A stretch of DNA of 64,000 bases, from assembly GCF_902829295.1 (NCBI RefSeq), contig NZ_CADEPL010000022.1:1-64000 (forward strand), in the 5' to 3' direction. Under the pieces are notes generated by a model. The model worked only from the letters and a program-made list of their open reading frames with translations, had not been told where the DNA came from and ran no database searches. The translations under genes were made by a program, and so were the position numbers. Positions 46,645 to 56,232 of this stretch are shown here, piece by piece. The DNA is from Vogesella oryzae. GTDB lineage: Bacteria > Pseudomonadota > Gammaproteobacteria > Burkholderiales > Chromobacteriaceae. How positions within the stretch are numbered: the stretch's first letter is position 1; every line of letters begins with the position of its first letter.

Positions 46645-46903
46645 CATGGCAATAATCGATATGCGCAAGCCTTATCCAGTAAGGCTGTATGACATATGCC
46701 GGCAATGACCCGCACCGGGTGGGTGGCGGGTTTTGCTACCGGCAGGGTGTGTCAGCGCCGTTTTTGGTGTTTAAAAAAATGCTCGGCAAGCTGTGGCCGC
46801 TGGATATAATGGGCCGCAACAACAGCGAGCGTCCGCACAGACCATTAACGGCGCTTAGAAAAAACACATCCAAAGCTACTTAGGATTGAAGGAGACGGAA
46901 GTA
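46645..46903 (+). promoter_or_regulatory. Long leader of the sodium/solute symporter gene
   Basis: No gene is apparent in this stretch beyond a 20-codon open frame. It has a 7-bp hairpin (AGCCTTA 46668-46674 / TAAGGCT 46680-46686), a second hairpin with T-run (ACCCGC 46708-46713 / GCGGGT 46726-46731), an AT-rich region with a TATAAT at 46805-46810 and an AAGGAGA ribosome site at 46888. The TATAAT is the likely -10, giving an RNA leader of about 90 nt. Confidence 0.4.
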
Positions 46904-48352
46904 ATGCTTGTCTGGTTTGTTGTGCTTTATCTGGCGGTAACAGTTGGCATTGGCCTGTATGCGTCCACCCGTGTGCATAGTGCCAAGGACTTCGCTTCGG
47001 CTGGCGGCAGCATGCCGTTGCCGGTGGTCACCGCCATGGTGTTTGCGACCTGGTTCGGCTCCGAGGCGGTGCTGGGTATCCCGTCCACCTTCCTGCAGGA
47101 AGGCTTCTCCGGCATCGTCGAAGACCCGTTCGGCTCCTTCGGCTGTCTGATGCTGGTCGGCCTGCTGTTTGCCAAGCGGCTGTACCGCATGAACCTGCTC
47201 ACCATCGGTGACTTCTTCCGCAACCGTTACGGCAATACCGTGGAAGGCATCATCAGTGCCGTGATCATCCTGTCCTACCTGGGCTGGATCGCCGCGCAGA
47301 TGACCGCGCTGGGCGTGGTGTTCAATGTGCTGTCCGAAGGTGCCATCAGCACCACCCAGGGCACCATGCTGGGCGCGGTGATCGTGCTGTTCTACACCCT
47401 GTGCGGCGGTATGTTGTCGGTGGCGTTTACCGACTTCCTGCAGATGTCGGTGATTGTCGGCGGCCTGATCTACCTGGTGTATCTGGTGTCCGGCATGGCC
47501 GGCGGCTTTGACGTGGTGGTGGCCAAGGCCGCCAGCGAGAACAAGCTGACTTTCATCCACGATACCAGCCCGAAAGGCATCGTCGCCTTCATCGCTGCCG
47601 CGCTGACCATGATGCTGGGCTCGATTCCGCAGCAGGACGTGTACCAGCGCGTGATGTCGGCCAAGAACGAGAAAGTGGCGGTACAGGGCTCGGTACTGGG
47701 GGCCTTCATGTACCTGACCTTCTGCATGCTGCCGATTTTCCTCGCCACCGCCGCTTCGCTGATCGATCCGAAGATGGTGGCGACCGAGATGGGCATCGAC
47801 CCGCAGATGGTGCTGCCGCGCCTGATCCTGGACAAGACGCCGCTGTTCGCGCAGATCATGTTCTTCGGCGCGCTGCTGTCCGCCATCATGTCCACCGCCT
47901 CCGGCACGCTGATGGCGCCGTCGGTGACCTTCGTGGAAAACGTGCTCAAGCACTTCATGCCGAAGATGAGCGACCGCCAGTTCGTGCGCATCCTGCGCTT
48001 CACCATTCTGGTGGCTGCAGTCTCTACCACCGCCTTTGCGCTGATGTCGGATGCCAGCATCTACGAGATGGTGGGTAACGCCTACCAGATCACGCTGGTG
48101 GCCGCGGTGGTGCCGCTGTTTGCCGGCCTGTTCTGGAAGAAGGCCACCACCCAGGGCGCGCTGGTGTCGATGGTGCTGGGTACCGTTACCTGGGTCGCCC
48201 GGTCCATCAGCTATACCGACGATGCGTTCTGGCCGCCGCAACTGGCCGGCCTGCTGATGGCGCTGCTGGGCATGCTGATCGGCACGCTGGCACCGCAGTG
48301 GGTGCCGCACAGTAGCCAAACTGAAGCCAAACTGCAGACCCAGGGCGCCTGA
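46904..48352 (+). CDS. Sodium:solute symporter family (SSS) transporter
   Basis: 482 aa with about 13 transmembrane helices. 'FASAGGSMPLPVVTAMVFATWFGSE' and 'GSIPQQDVYQRVMSAKN' are SSS hallmarks (helix-1 unwinding and helix-7/8 region); 'ALLSAIMSTASGTLMAPS' forms the Na2-site helix. Substrate is not predictable. An AAGGAGA site ~10 bp upstream supports the ATG at 46904. Flanked by terminators, so monocistronic. Confidence 0.9.
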   Translation: MLVWFVVLYLAVTVGIGLYASTRVHSAKDFASAGGSMPLPVVTAMVFATWFGSEAVLGIPSTFLQEGFSGIVEDPFGSFGCLMLVGLLFAKRLYRMNLLTIGDFFRNRYGNTVEGIISAVIILSYLGWIAAQMTALGVVFNVLSEGAISTTQGTMLGAVIVLFYTLCGGMLSVAFTDFLQMSVIVGGLIYLVYLVSGMAGGFDVVVAKAASENKLTFIHDTSPKGIVAFIAAALTMMLGSIPQQDVYQRVMSAKNEKVAVQGSVLGAFMYLTFCMLPIFLATAASLIDPKMVATEMGIDPQMVLPRLILDKTPLFAQIMFFGALLSAIMSTASGTLMAPSVTFVENVLKHFMPKMSDRQFVRILRFTILVAAVSTTAFALMSDASIYEMVGNAYQITLVAAVVPLFAGLFWKKATTQGALVSMVLGTVTWVARSISYTDDAFWPPQLAGLLMALLGMLIGTLAPQWVPHSSQTEAKLQTQGA

Positions 48353-48371
48353 GTCTGCCGGCAGGTAACAA

Positions 48372-48404
48372 GCAAACCGGGGCCATGCCCCCGGTTTTGT
48401 TTTG
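48372..48404 (+). terminator. Terminator of the SSS transporter gene
   Basis: AAACCGGGG and CCCCGGTTT arms with a short loop, followed by TGTTTT. Confidence 0.88.
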
Positions 48405-48470
48405 GCCGGAACACAGTGTTGCCGGTCACAGGCTTGTAAGCGGGGCCGCTGGCATGGCATGGTTTGCTGT

Positions 48471-49367
48471 ATGACGACTCAATCCAACCGCTTTGCCTAC
48501 CTGTTATTGACGCTGACGGCGCTGTTCTGGTCCGGCAACTTTGTGCTGGCGCGCGCCATGCATGCCAGCGTGGCGCCGATGACGCTTTCCTTCGCCCGCT
48601 GGGGCATCGCGCTGTTATTGCTGCTGCCGTTCGGCGCCGCGCCGGCCTGGCGCCAGCGCGCGCTGTGGCTGCCGTACTGGCGGCGGCTGCTGTGTCTGGG
48701 CATCCTGGGGGTGACCGGCTTCAACTCGCTGGTGTACTGGGGCCTGCAATACACCGCCGCCACCAATGGCGTGCTGCTCAATTCCTTTATCCCGATCCTG
48801 ATCGTGCTGTTCGGTGCGCTGTTTTTCGGCATGCGCATCAGTAGCCGGCAGATGCTGGCGGTCGCGGTATCGTTTATCGGCGTGCTGCTGATCGTGGCGC
48901 ATGGCGACTGGCAGCGGTTGGCCGCACTGGATATCAACCGCGGCGACGCGGTGCTGTTCCTCGCCATGGTGGCGTGGGCGCTGTATACCCTGCTGCTGCG
49001 GCCACTGCCGGCGACGCTGGACCGCATCGGCCTGCTGACCATCCTGATCGCCATCGGCCTCACCGGCATCGCGCCGCTGTTTGCCGCCGAACTGCTGTCC
49101 GGGCGCACCACGCCGCTGACCGCCGGCACGCTGGCCACCTTCGCCTACGTCGGCACGCTGCCGTCGGTGGCCGCTTACTATTGCTACAACCTGGGGGTGT
49201 CCAGGGTGGGGGCGGCGCGCGCCGGCATGTTCATCCACCTGATGCCGATGTTCGGCGCACTGCTGTCGATGCTGTTCCTCGGCGAGGTACTGCACCTGTA
49301 CCATCTGGCGGGCATCGCGCTGATCCTGAGCGGCGTGTTCCTTGCCACCCGTACCCCGCAACGCTGA
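48471..49367 (+). CDS. EamA/DMT-family transporter
   Basis: 298 aa with ten transmembrane helices arranged as two EamA repeats ('LFWSGNFVLARAM' in the first; 'GMFIHLMPMFGALLSMLFLGE' at the end of the second). Inner-membrane metabolite exporter of unknown substrate. The ATG at 48471 immediately precedes 'TTQSNRFAYLLLTLTALF', the first helix. hisC follows 12 bp later, possibly cotranscribed. Confidence 0.88.
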   Translation: MTTQSNRFAYLLLTLTALFWSGNFVLARAMHASVAPMTLSFARWGIALLLLLPFGAAPAWRQRALWLPYWRRLLCLGILGVTGFNSLVYWGLQYTAATNGVLLNSFIPILIVLFGALFFGMRISSRQMLAVAVSFIGVLLIVAHGDWQRLAALDINRGDAVLFLAMVAWALYTLLLRPLPATLDRIGLLTILIAIGLTGIAPLFAAELLSGRTTPLTAGTLATFAYVGTLPSVAAYYCYNLGVSRVGAARAGMFIHLMPMFGALLSMLFLGEVLHLYHLAGIALILSGVFLATRTPQR

Positions 49368-49379
49368 GAGAATCGCCGC

Positions 49380-50453
49380 ATGAGCCGTTTCTGGAGCCGT
49401 ACCGTACACACGCTGACCCCCTATGTGCCGGGCGAGCAGCCGCGCATCAGCCAGCTGGTCAAACTCAATACCAACGAGAACCCGTATCCGCCGTCACCCA
49501 GGGTGCAGGCGGCGATTGCTGCGGCCAACGTGGACAGCCTGCGGCTGTATCCGGACCCGGAATCCAGCGCGCTGCGCGACTGCATTGCCGGCTACTACGG
49601 CGTGCAGGCCGGGCAGGTATTCGTCGGCAACGGCTCGGACGAGGTGCTGGCGCTGGTGTTCCAGGCGCTGCTGCAGCATGACGCGCCGCTGCTGTTTCCG
49701 GACATCAGCTACAGCTTCTATCCGGTGTACTGCCAGCTGTACGGCATCGACTACCGCACCGTGCCGCTGGATGCCGAGTTCGCCATCGATCCGGCTGACT
49801 ACCGCCAGCCGTGCGGCGGCATCATCTTTCCCAACCCCAACGCCCCCACCGGCCGCCTGCTGCCGCGCGCGGCCATCGAAACCCTGCTGCAACAGCATCC
49901 GGATACGGTCGTGGTGGTGGACGAGGCCTATGTCGATTTTGGCGGCGACAGCATGATTCCGCTGGTCGATCGCTACCCGAACCTGCTGGTGGTGCAGACG
50001 CTGTCCAAGTCGCGCTCGCTGGCCGGCTTGCGCGTCGGGCTGGCGATCGGCCATGCCGAGCTGATCGATGGCCTGCAACGGGTGAAGAACAGCTTCAATT
50101 CCTACCCGCTGGACCGCCTGGCCCAGGCCGGCGCGCAGGCCGCGTTCGAGGACGAGGCTTACTTTCGGGCCTGCCGCGAGCAGGTGATTGCCAGCCGCGA
50201 GGCGCTGGTGGCCGGGCTGGCCGCGCTGGGCTTCGCGGTGTTGCCGTCGGCGGCCAACTTCGTGTTCGCCCGCCATCCGGCGCATGACGCGGCCACGTTG
50301 GCCGCACGTTTGCGCGAGCGCGCCATCCTGGTACGCCATTTCAAACAGCCGCGTATCGAGCAGTTCCTGCGCATCAGCATCGGCACCGAGGCGGAATGCC
50401 GGCTGCTGCTGGCGGCGCTGACCGAGATTGTTGCCGATGGAGCCAAAGCATGA
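49380..50453 (+). CDS. hisC: Histidinol-phosphate aminotransferase HisC
   Basis: 357 aa PLP enzyme of class I/II aminotransferases. Schiff-base Lys210 in '[15 protein letters not shown]', 'NENPYPPSP' and 'NPNAPTG' are HisC signatures; '[10 protein letters not shown]' binds the cofactor. Catalyses histidinol-P formation; some HisC paralogues also act on aromatic amino acids. It is not in a his operon here. It overlaps the next gene by 4 bp (ATGA). Confidence 0.92.
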   Translation: MSRFWSRTVHTLTPYVPGEQPRISQLVKLNTNENPYPPSPRVQAAIAAANVDSLRLYPDPESSALRDCIAGYYGVQAGQVFVGNGSDEVLALVFQALLQHDAPLLFPDISYSFYPVYCQLYGIDYRTVPLDAEFAIDPADYRQPCGGIIFPNPNAPTGRLLPRAAIETLLQQHPDTVVVVDEAYVDFGGDSMIPLVDRYPNLLVVQTLSKSRSLAGLRVGLAIGHAELIDGLQRVKNSFNSYPLDRLAQAGAQAAFEDEAYFRACREQVIASREALVAGLAALGFAVLPSAANFVFARHPAHDAATLAARLRERAILVRHFKQPRIEQFLRISIGTEAECRLLLAALTEIVADGAKA

Positions 50454-50839
50454 GTGAACAGGACAAACAGGCCGGCCTGGCGCGCCGCACCGAGGTAATG
50501 GGCGAGGCGTTTGCCAGCCGCGCGATGAGCAATCTGGACGGCTTTTCGCGCCCGCTGCAGGACTGGCTCAACGAGCACGCCTGGGGCAGCACCTGGCAGC
50601 GCGACGGCATCGACCTGAAAACCCGCAGCCTGCTGACCTGCGCCATGCTGGCGGCGCTGGGGCGCAGCCACGAGCTGAAAGGCCATGTGCGCGGCGCCAT
50701 CAACAATGGCGCCAGCCTGGTGGAAATCCGCGAGACGTTGCTGCACTGCGCGGTGTATGCCGGCGCACCGGCGGCGGTGGAAGCCTTCCGCGCCGCGCGC
50801 GAAGTGCTGGCCGAGCTGGGCCTCAGCCTGCCGGACTGA
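50450..50839 (+). CDS. Carboxymuconolactone decarboxylase (CMD) family protein
   Basis: 129 aa small helical protein. '[27 protein letters not shown]' pattern and '[22 protein letters not shown]' match the CMD/PcaC-AhpD fold; the active pair is a lone Cys/His ('LLHCAVYAG') without the AhpD CxxC. No protocatechuate pathway genes are nearby, so PcaC activity is uncertain. Coupled to hisC by a 4-bp overlap. Confidence 0.85.
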   Translation: MSEQDKQAGLARRTEVMGEAFASRAMSNLDGFSRPLQDWLNEHAWGSTWQRDGIDLKTRSLLTCAMLAALGRSHELKGHVRGAINNGASLVEIRETLLHCAVYAGAPAAVEAFRAAREVLAELGLSLPD

Positions 50840-50937
50840 GCCGCTTGCGGCCAACCCTGCAGGGCGCAGGGTTGAATTTCTGCCATCATGCGCCAAACTG
50901 CAGCCTCTCCCTCCTCCTCCAGACAAAGGACACAACC

Positions 50938-51435
50938 ATGGCAAGCGTTACCCTGCGCGGCAATCCAGTAGAAGTTGCCGGCAACCTGCCGGCCGTCGGC
51001 AGCCAGGCTCCGGCACTCACCCTGACTTCCGGCGACCTGGCCGATGTCGGCCTGAGCGCTTTTGCCGGCAAGAAGAAGATTCTCAACATCTTCCCGTCGG
51101 TCGATACCCCGACCTGCGCTACCTCGGTGCGCAAGTTCAACGAAAAAGCCGCCAGCCGCGACGGCGTGGTGGTGCTGTGCATTTCCGCCGACCTGCCGTT
51201 CGCGCAGAAGCGCTTCTGCGGCGCCGAAGGCATCGAAGGCGTGGCCAACCTGTCCACCTTCCGCAACCCGGCCTTCGCCGAAGCCTGGGGCGTGAAGCTG
51301 GCTTCCGGCCCGCTGGCCGGCCTGACTGCCCGCGCGGTAGTGGTGCTGGACGAGAACGACAAGGTGCTGCACAGCGAGCTGGTGGCCGAAATCGGCAGCG
51401 AGCCGAACTACGACGCTGCGCTGGCCGTGCTGTAA
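50938..51435 (+). CDS. tpx: Thiol peroxidase Tpx
   Basis: 165 aa atypical 2-Cys peroxiredoxin reducing lipid hydroperoxides. Peroxidatic Cys60 in '[10 protein letters not shown]' and resolving Cys94 in '[11 protein letters not shown]'. The ATG at 50938 has AAAGGA upstream; family length matches. A copy of the 10-mer (50846-50855) lies in its leader region and an inverted pair follows it. Confidence 0.96.
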   Translation: MASVTLRGNPVEVAGNLPAVGSQAPALTLTSGDLADVGLSAFAGKKKILNIFPSVDTPTCATSVRKFNEKAASRDGVVVLCISADLPFAQKRFCGAEGIEGVANLSTFRNPAFAEAWGVKLASGPLAGLTARAVVVLDENDKVLHSELVAEIGSEPNYDAALAVL

Positions 51436-51451
51436 TTCGCCGGCAGCGCAC

Positions 51452-51471
51452 TGCGGCCAACCTTGGCCGCA
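51452..51471. repeat. Inverted pair of the dispersed motif after tpx
   Basis: TGCGGCCAA (51452-51460), CC, TTGGCCGCA (51463-51471): a perfect 20-bp palindromic arrangement, 16 bp after the tpx stop and directly before its terminator. Confidence 0.85.
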
Positions 51472-51474
51472 AAT

Positions 51475-51503
51475 AAAAAGGCTCCCCGCGGGGAGCCTTT
51501 TTT
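51475..51503. terminator. Terminator between tpx and the chemoreceptor gene
   Basis: AAAAAGGCTCCCC / GGGGAGCCTTTTTT is a perfect inverted repeat with a 2-nt centre (CG), serving both convergent genes. Confidence 0.92.
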
Positions 51504-51520
51504 CATGTGTGCCGGCGGCG

Positions 51521-53113
51521 TCAGGCGGCCTGCTGGCCGGTGCGGAACCAGCCCAGATCACGGTTAAGCTGCTGCGAGGCATCGGTCAGTTGTTCCATCG
51601 CCGGCGCCAGCTGCTGCATGCCGCCGAAAATCTCGCTGGCCAGTTCCGAGACCTGCTGGCCGTGCTGCAGGATGTTCTGGCTGGCGCTGGTCTGCTCGCC
51701 GCTGGCTTCGGCAATGCCTTGCAGCACGCGGTGGATGGCGGCCATGGCGCCATCGACACCCTGCAGCGCATGGCTCAGCGTTTCCTGCGCGCTGGTGCTC
51801 TGGTCGCTGGCGGCGCGGGCGGTATCCATGGTGCCGGATAGCGCGGCGGTGGCGCTTTCCACCCGCAGCAGGGTATCGAAAATGCGGGCGGTGGCATCGG
51901 CGGTGCGCTCCGACAGCTTGCGCACCTCGTCGGCCACCACGGCAAAGCCGCGGCCCTGTTCGCCGGCGCGGGCAGCCTCGATGGCGGCATTCAGCGCCAG
52001 CAGATTGGTCTGTTCGGCCACGTCGCGGATCAGGGTGCTGATCTGGGCGATGTCGCTGATCGAGGTCTTCAGCTGCTCGGTTTCGTTCACCGCGCCGCGG
52101 ATGCGTTGCGACAGCGCCTGCAGCGTTTCGGCGGTGTCGTCGGCCAGCTGGCGGGCGTGGCGGGTGCGCTCGTTGGCCTGGTCGCTGTCGGCCAGCGCCT
52201 GGCCGATGTGGCGATTGATGCCGTCCGAGGTGCCGGCGATGCTCTGCGCCGACAGCCGGCTCTGTTCGCTCTGCTCGGCCTGCTGGCGGGTAATGCCGAT
52301 CACGCGGCTGGTCAGCGCCAGCGCCTGATGCGCCTCGTGCGCACTGCTGGCGGCATTGCTGCTGACCGCGTGCAGCAGCTCGGCCAGCTTGTCCAGAAAG
52401 CGGTTGATGTGGCCGGCGGCCTGCGACAGTTCGTCATGGCCATGCTGCGGCAGGCGCGCGGACAGATCGCCGTCGCCCAGCCGGTCGGCGGCGCGCTGCA
52501 TGGCGGCAATCTGCGCTTTCAGCCGCTGGGCGAGCAGTACCTGCGACAGCACCACCACCATGCTGGCCAGCAGCAGCGGGCCCAGCAGCCACAGCCCCAG
52601 CTGCAGCATGCGCTGCTGCATGTCGTGTTCCGACTGCAGTAGTTGCTGGCTTTCCGCCTGCAGCCGCTGGTCGATCTGCGCCACCAGCGGCACGATGTTC
52701 ATGTTGTAGGCCTGTTCCGGAATCGACAGCGCGTCTTCCGGCGCGGTCTCGGCAATCTTCAGCGCCGATTGCAGATTGCGGCGGAACTCCTGCCAGTGTT
52801 TGCCGATGCTGCTGCTGAAGGTCTTGGCTTCGTCGGCGGGCAGGCTGTCGGCGATGGCCGGCAGCAATTGGCCGACCCGGACGTTTACCGCCTGCAGCTT
52901 GGCGGCGGTTTCCGGCAGCAGCGGGTCGGCACGCGACAGCGACAAGACTTCGGCTTTCAGGGTTTGCAGATCGGACGAGCGCTGCTGCTGCTGGTTGTAG
53001 CTGCCAAACTCGCTGCGCAGTGCCAGCCATTGCTGGCCACTGCTCAGGACGACTGCCAGCAGGCAGGCGAGGGTGAGCGCGACGGTAAGCCACAGGCGTT
53101 TTACGAGGGTCAT
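51521..53113 (-). CDS. Methyl-accepting chemotaxis protein
   Basis: 530 aa. Transmembrane helix 1 (residues ~8-27), periplasmic four-helix bundle-like sensor (28-170), helix 2 (~172-195), HAMP, then a cytoplasmic signalling domain with the highly conserved hairpin tip '[21 protein letters not shown]' motif and '[16 protein letters not shown]'. It signals to CheA via CheW at the pole. The ligand is unknown. It lies downstream of the HD-GYP gene on the same strand, 130 bp apart. Confidence 0.93.
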   Translation of the reverse strand: MTLVKRLWLTVALTLACLLAVVLSSGQQWLALRSEFGSYNQQQQRSSDLQTLKAEVLSLSRADPLLPETAAKLQAVNVRVGQLLPAIADSLPADEAKTFSSSIGKHWQEFRRNLQSALKIAETAPEDALSIPEQAYNMNIVPLVAQIDQRLQAESQQLLQSEHDMQQRMLQLGLWLLGPLLLASMVVVLSQVLLAQRLKAQIAAMQRAADRLGDGDLSARLPQHGHDELSQAAGHINRFLDKLAELLHAVSSNAASSAHEAHQALALTSRVIGITRQQAEQSEQSRLSAQSIAGTSDGINRHIGQALADSDQANERTRHARQLADDTAETLQALSQRIRGAVNETEQLKTSISDIAQISTLIRDVAEQTNLLALNAAIEAARAGEQGRGFAVVADEVRKLSERTADATARIFDTLLRVESATAALSGTMDTARAASDQSTSAQETLSHALQGVDGAMAAIHRVLQGIAEASGEQTSASQNILQHGQQVSELASEIFGGMQQLAPAMEQLTDASQQLNRDLGWFRTGQQAA

Positions 53114-53186
53114 GACTGCGTTCCTTCATCAAGTGGCCGCAGTTTATGTAACTTTCATTACATCGCCATGACACTGCCCGGCCCGC

Positions 53187-53228
53187 GGCCGGCGCAGCGG
53201 GGGTGCGCCGGCCTTAGCCGAGGCTAAG
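53187..53228. repeat. Two adjacent palindromes in the gap between HD-GYP and MCP genes
   Basis: GGCCGGCGCA (53187-53196) pairs with TGCGCCGGCC (53204-53213), and overlapping it CTTAGCC-GA-GGCTAAG (53213-53228). The first may terminate the HD-GYP transcript (no T-run), while the second looks like a protein-binding palindrome upstream of the MCP gene. Confidence 0.5.
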
Positions 53229-53243
53229 AGATACAGGTGACCG

Positions 53244-56141
53244 TTATGTGACGGCGGGTGCCGTTCGCACCGGCGGATAGTGCTGGATGTCCAGCTGTTG
53301 CGGCAGCAGGAAGCGCGTGCCGTAGTCGCGCCACACGCCACTGTCGAGGAACAGCGCAAACAGCTCGGGGTCGAGGTGGCCTTCCGCCGCCATGCGCTGC
53401 ATGATGTCCAGCGCCTCGGACATCGGCTTGGCCGGCTTGTACGGCCGGTCGGCGGCGGTCAGCGCCTCGAACACGTCGGCAATCGCCATGATGCGTGCCG
53501 GGATGCTCATCTGCGCGCCGGTGAGGCCGCGCGGATAGCCGTTGCCGTCCATGCGCTCGTGGTGGCCGCTGGCGATTTCCGGCACGTTCTGCAGGTGGGA
53601 CGGGAACGGCAGCGCATCCAGCATGCGGATGGTTTCGACGATGTGCTCGTTGATCTTGTAGCGTTCTTCCTCGGTCAGCGTGCCGCGGCGGATAGTGAGG
53701 TTGTGCAGCTCGCCCTTGTTGTACAGCCATTCCGGCGTGCGCAGGGTAAAACCCCACGGATTGTCTGCGGCCAACCTTTCCTGCGGCGGGCGATGGAACA
53801 GATGTTCCGGCTTGTCGGCAAGCAGCCGTTCCTCGACCGGCAGTTGCGGCTGCGGCACGGCCGCCAGCCGTTCCAGCTCCAGCGGCCCCAGCCCCAGCCG
53901 GTCGTCCAGCGTGCGCTGCCAGCGCAGGTTCGCTACCGTGCGCAAGCGCTGCAGGTCTTCGTCGCGCATGAATTCGCCGCCCTGGTTGCAGCGGGCGACA
54001 AAGGCAAAGTCGTCGTCCAGTTGTGCCTGGGTGGCATCGCGCAACGCCGCCAGCTGCTGCGGATCGCCGCCTTCGGCCATGCCTTGCCAGTAGCGGATGT
54101 CGGCATCGCGCTTCAGCACCTCGAAGCGGGTACGGATCTCGTGGATGCGGTCGTGGATGGTCTCCAGCTTGGTGGCCTTGTCCACCACGTATTCCGGTGT
54201 CGTCACCTTGCCGCAGTCGTGCAGCCAGCTGGCGATATACAGCGCCTCGCGCCCGGCGGCATCCAGCCGGAAGCCGGCAAACGCCGCGGCCTCGCTTTGG
54301 TGGGCGGCCTCGGCCAGTGCCTGGGCGATGGCCGGCACGCGCTGGCAGTGGCCGCCGGTATACGGCGACTTGGCATCGATGGCGCCGGCCACCAGCTCCA
54401 CCAGCCCGTTCATCAGTTGCTGCAGCTCGCCGGCCAGCCGGCGGTTGTCGATGGCGATGGCGGCAAAACTCACCAGCGCCTGCAGGTAGTTGAGGCGGTG
54501 CGCCTGGCCGGGGTTGGCCGCAGCTGCATCGCAGCCCAGTACCAGCAGTCCCAGCGGCTGGTGCGATTCCAGTTGCAGCGGCAGCAGTACCAGCTGCTGC
54601 ACCTCGTCGCCGCCCAGCGCCTGCAGCGCGGCCGGCAAGTCGGGATGCGCACTTGGCAGCGTCAGGCTTTCTGCCGTGCCAAGCTGCAGCCCGGCCAGCA
54701 GCGGGTGCCGGATGTCGAGGGCGGCGGGGGTGAAGGTCTTGCCGTGGCGGTCGACGCCGTGGCTGGCTTGCAGGGCGCCATTTTCCACCAGCCACAGCGC
54801 GCCGCTGGCGGCCGGCAGCGCGTGCATGGCGGCATCCAGCACCATCTGCAGCAACGGCGTCAGCGCGTTTTCCGCCACGATCTGCCGGCTCAGGCCGATG
54901 AAGTCGCGGATGGTGCCTTTCATCGCCTCGGAGGCCGCCATCAGCTCGTTCAGTTCGCGCACGCTGCTGCTGGGCGGCGGCTCATCGCTAAAGTCCATAT
55001 GGCGGATGCGCTCGGCGGCCGCCACCAGCCGGTAGATCGGCTTGCTCAACAGCCGTGACAGCAGCCAGCCCAGCGGCAGCATCAGCAGCAACAGCAATAA
55101 CGGAATCCACAGCGCCTGCGCGGCGATGTGCTGGCCGTCGGCAAACAGGTCGCGCTCCGGCATCAGCACCAGCAGGCTGGTGCTGTCGTGCTGCCCCGGC
55201 AGCAGGTCGCTGAGCGAGACATGCCAGCGTTCGCCCTGCCACTCGAAGGCGGCCGGCGGCGGCTGATCCTTGCGCCAGACGCGCCCCAGCGCCGCCAGCA
55301 ATGGCGACGGCGCCTTGGACAGCTCGGTGGGCATCAGCGTGTTTTCCGGCAGGTCGGAGCCGAGCAGCAGCTGCTGGCCGGCCCCCAGCAGCGCCATGCT
55401 GCTGCGCGCGCTGGGGCGGTTCTGCTGCATGACTGCGGTCAGAGTGGGCAGGCGGATGTCCACGCCGGTAATCGCCGAGTCATCCGGACTCTGGTAGGCG
55501 TAGGTAATGCCGGCCTGGCCGGTGGTGGCAAAGCGGTACGGCTCGGTACTCACCGGCTGCGACTGGCCATCGGCCAGCCGGTACCACGGCCGCTCGCGCG
55601 GGTCGTAGCGCAGCAGGCGCGCTTGCGGCGCGCTGGCCGCTTGCAGCTCGTCGTCCAGAAAGCGCAGCGACTGCAGCGACTGGCCATCCGGCTGCTGGCT
55701 GACCAGCTGCACTACCCAGCGCGCAGCGGCGCCGGCATGGGGAAAGGCACGTCTGGCGGCATCGTCCAGCCGCCGCACCAGGAAGAAATCGCCGTTGGGA
55801 TAGCCCAGATATACCGCCTGCAGGGCCGGATAGATGCGCATCGCCGACACCAGGGTGCCGATATACGCTTCGCGTTCCTGCTGGCTGTAGGTCTGCGCCG
55901 CGCCGGACTGCGCGATCAGCGCGGTGGTGGCCATCGCCTGGGCGCCGTATTCACCGATCTTGCTGGCCAGCTGCGCCGCGGTGGCACGGAACAGGCTGTT
56001 CTGCGCCGCCAGCTGTTGCTGCTGCAAGGCACGCTGGTAGAAGAAGCCCACCGTCAGCGCGGTGAGCACCACCAGCGCGGAAATCAGCAGGGTCAGCAAC
56101 AGTTGCAGCGAACTACCGGGTTGTTTACTGGCAGCAGGCAT
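53244..56141 (-). CDS. Membrane HD-GYP phosphodiesterase with extracytoplasmic sensor and GAF domain
   Basis: 965 aa. One N-terminal transmembrane helix, a ~300-aa periplasmic dCache-like sensor, a second helix near residue 350, HAMP ('KPIYRLVAAAERI'), a GAF domain (~430-560), then an HD-GYP domain with 'SWLHDCGK' and 'HHERMDGNGYPRGL'. HD-GYP enzymes hydrolyse cyclic-di-GMP. An insertion of about 170 residues separates the HD dyad from the GYP part, a feature of a recognisable subfamily. Neighbour is a chemoreceptor gene, so a motility/biofilm link is plausible. Confidence 0.88.
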   Translation of the reverse strand: MPAASKQPGSSLQLLLTLLISALVVLTALTVGFFYQRALQQQQLAAQNSLFRATAAQLASKIGEYGAQAMATTALIAQSGAAQTYSQQEREAYIGTLVSAMRIYPALQAVYLGYPNGDFFLVRRLDDAARRAFPHAGAAARWVVQLVSQQPDGQSLQSLRFLDDELQAASAPQARLLRYDPRERPWYRLADGQSQPVSTEPYRFATTGQAGITYAYQSPDDSAITGVDIRLPTLTAVMQQNRPSARSSMALLGAGQQLLLGSDLPENTLMPTELSKAPSPLLAALGRVWRKDQPPPAAFEWQGERWHVSLSDLLPGQHDSTSLLVLMPERDLFADGQHIAAQALWIPLLLLLLMLPLGWLLSRLLSKPIYRLVAAAERIRHMDFSDEPPPSSSVRELNELMAASEAMKGTIRDFIGLSRQIVAENALTPLLQMVLDAAMHALPAASGALWLVENGALQASHGVDRHGKTFTPAALDIRHPLLAGLQLGTAESLTLPSAHPDLPAALQALGGDEVQQLVLLPLQLESHQPLGLLVLGCDAAAANPGQAHRLNYLQALVSFAAIAIDNRRLAGELQQLMNGLVELVAGAIDAKSPYTGGHCQRVPAIAQALAEAAHQSEAAAFAGFRLDAAGREALYIASWLHDCGKVTTPEYVVDKATKLETIHDRIHEIRTRFEVLKRDADIRYWQGMAEGGDPQQLAALRDATQAQLDDDFAFVARCNQGGEFMRDEDLQRLRTVANLRWQRTLDDRLGLGPLELERLAAVPQPQLPVEERLLADKPEHLFHRPPQERLAADNPWGFTLRTPEWLYNKGELHNLTIRRGTLTEEERYKINEHIVETIRMLDALPFPSHLQNVPEIASGHHERMDGNGYPRGLTGAQMSIPARIMAIADVFEALTAADRPYKPAKPMSEALDIMQRMAAEGHLDPELFALFLDSGVWRDYGTRFLLPQQLDIQHYPPVRTAPAVT

Positions 56142-56232
56142 GACAAGGCCTTTGCGGCGAATGGCGGATCAGACCATTCTAAGTCAATGTCATCGCCGGC
56201 TGGCAACACAACTGCGGCGTGGCAGCAAGTAT

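Noticed and set aside
50450-50839. 4-carboxymuconolactone decarboxylase (PcaC) of an aromatic degradation pathway
   Set aside because: Only the fold is supported; no other beta-ketoadipate genes are nearby and the gene is coupled to hisC.
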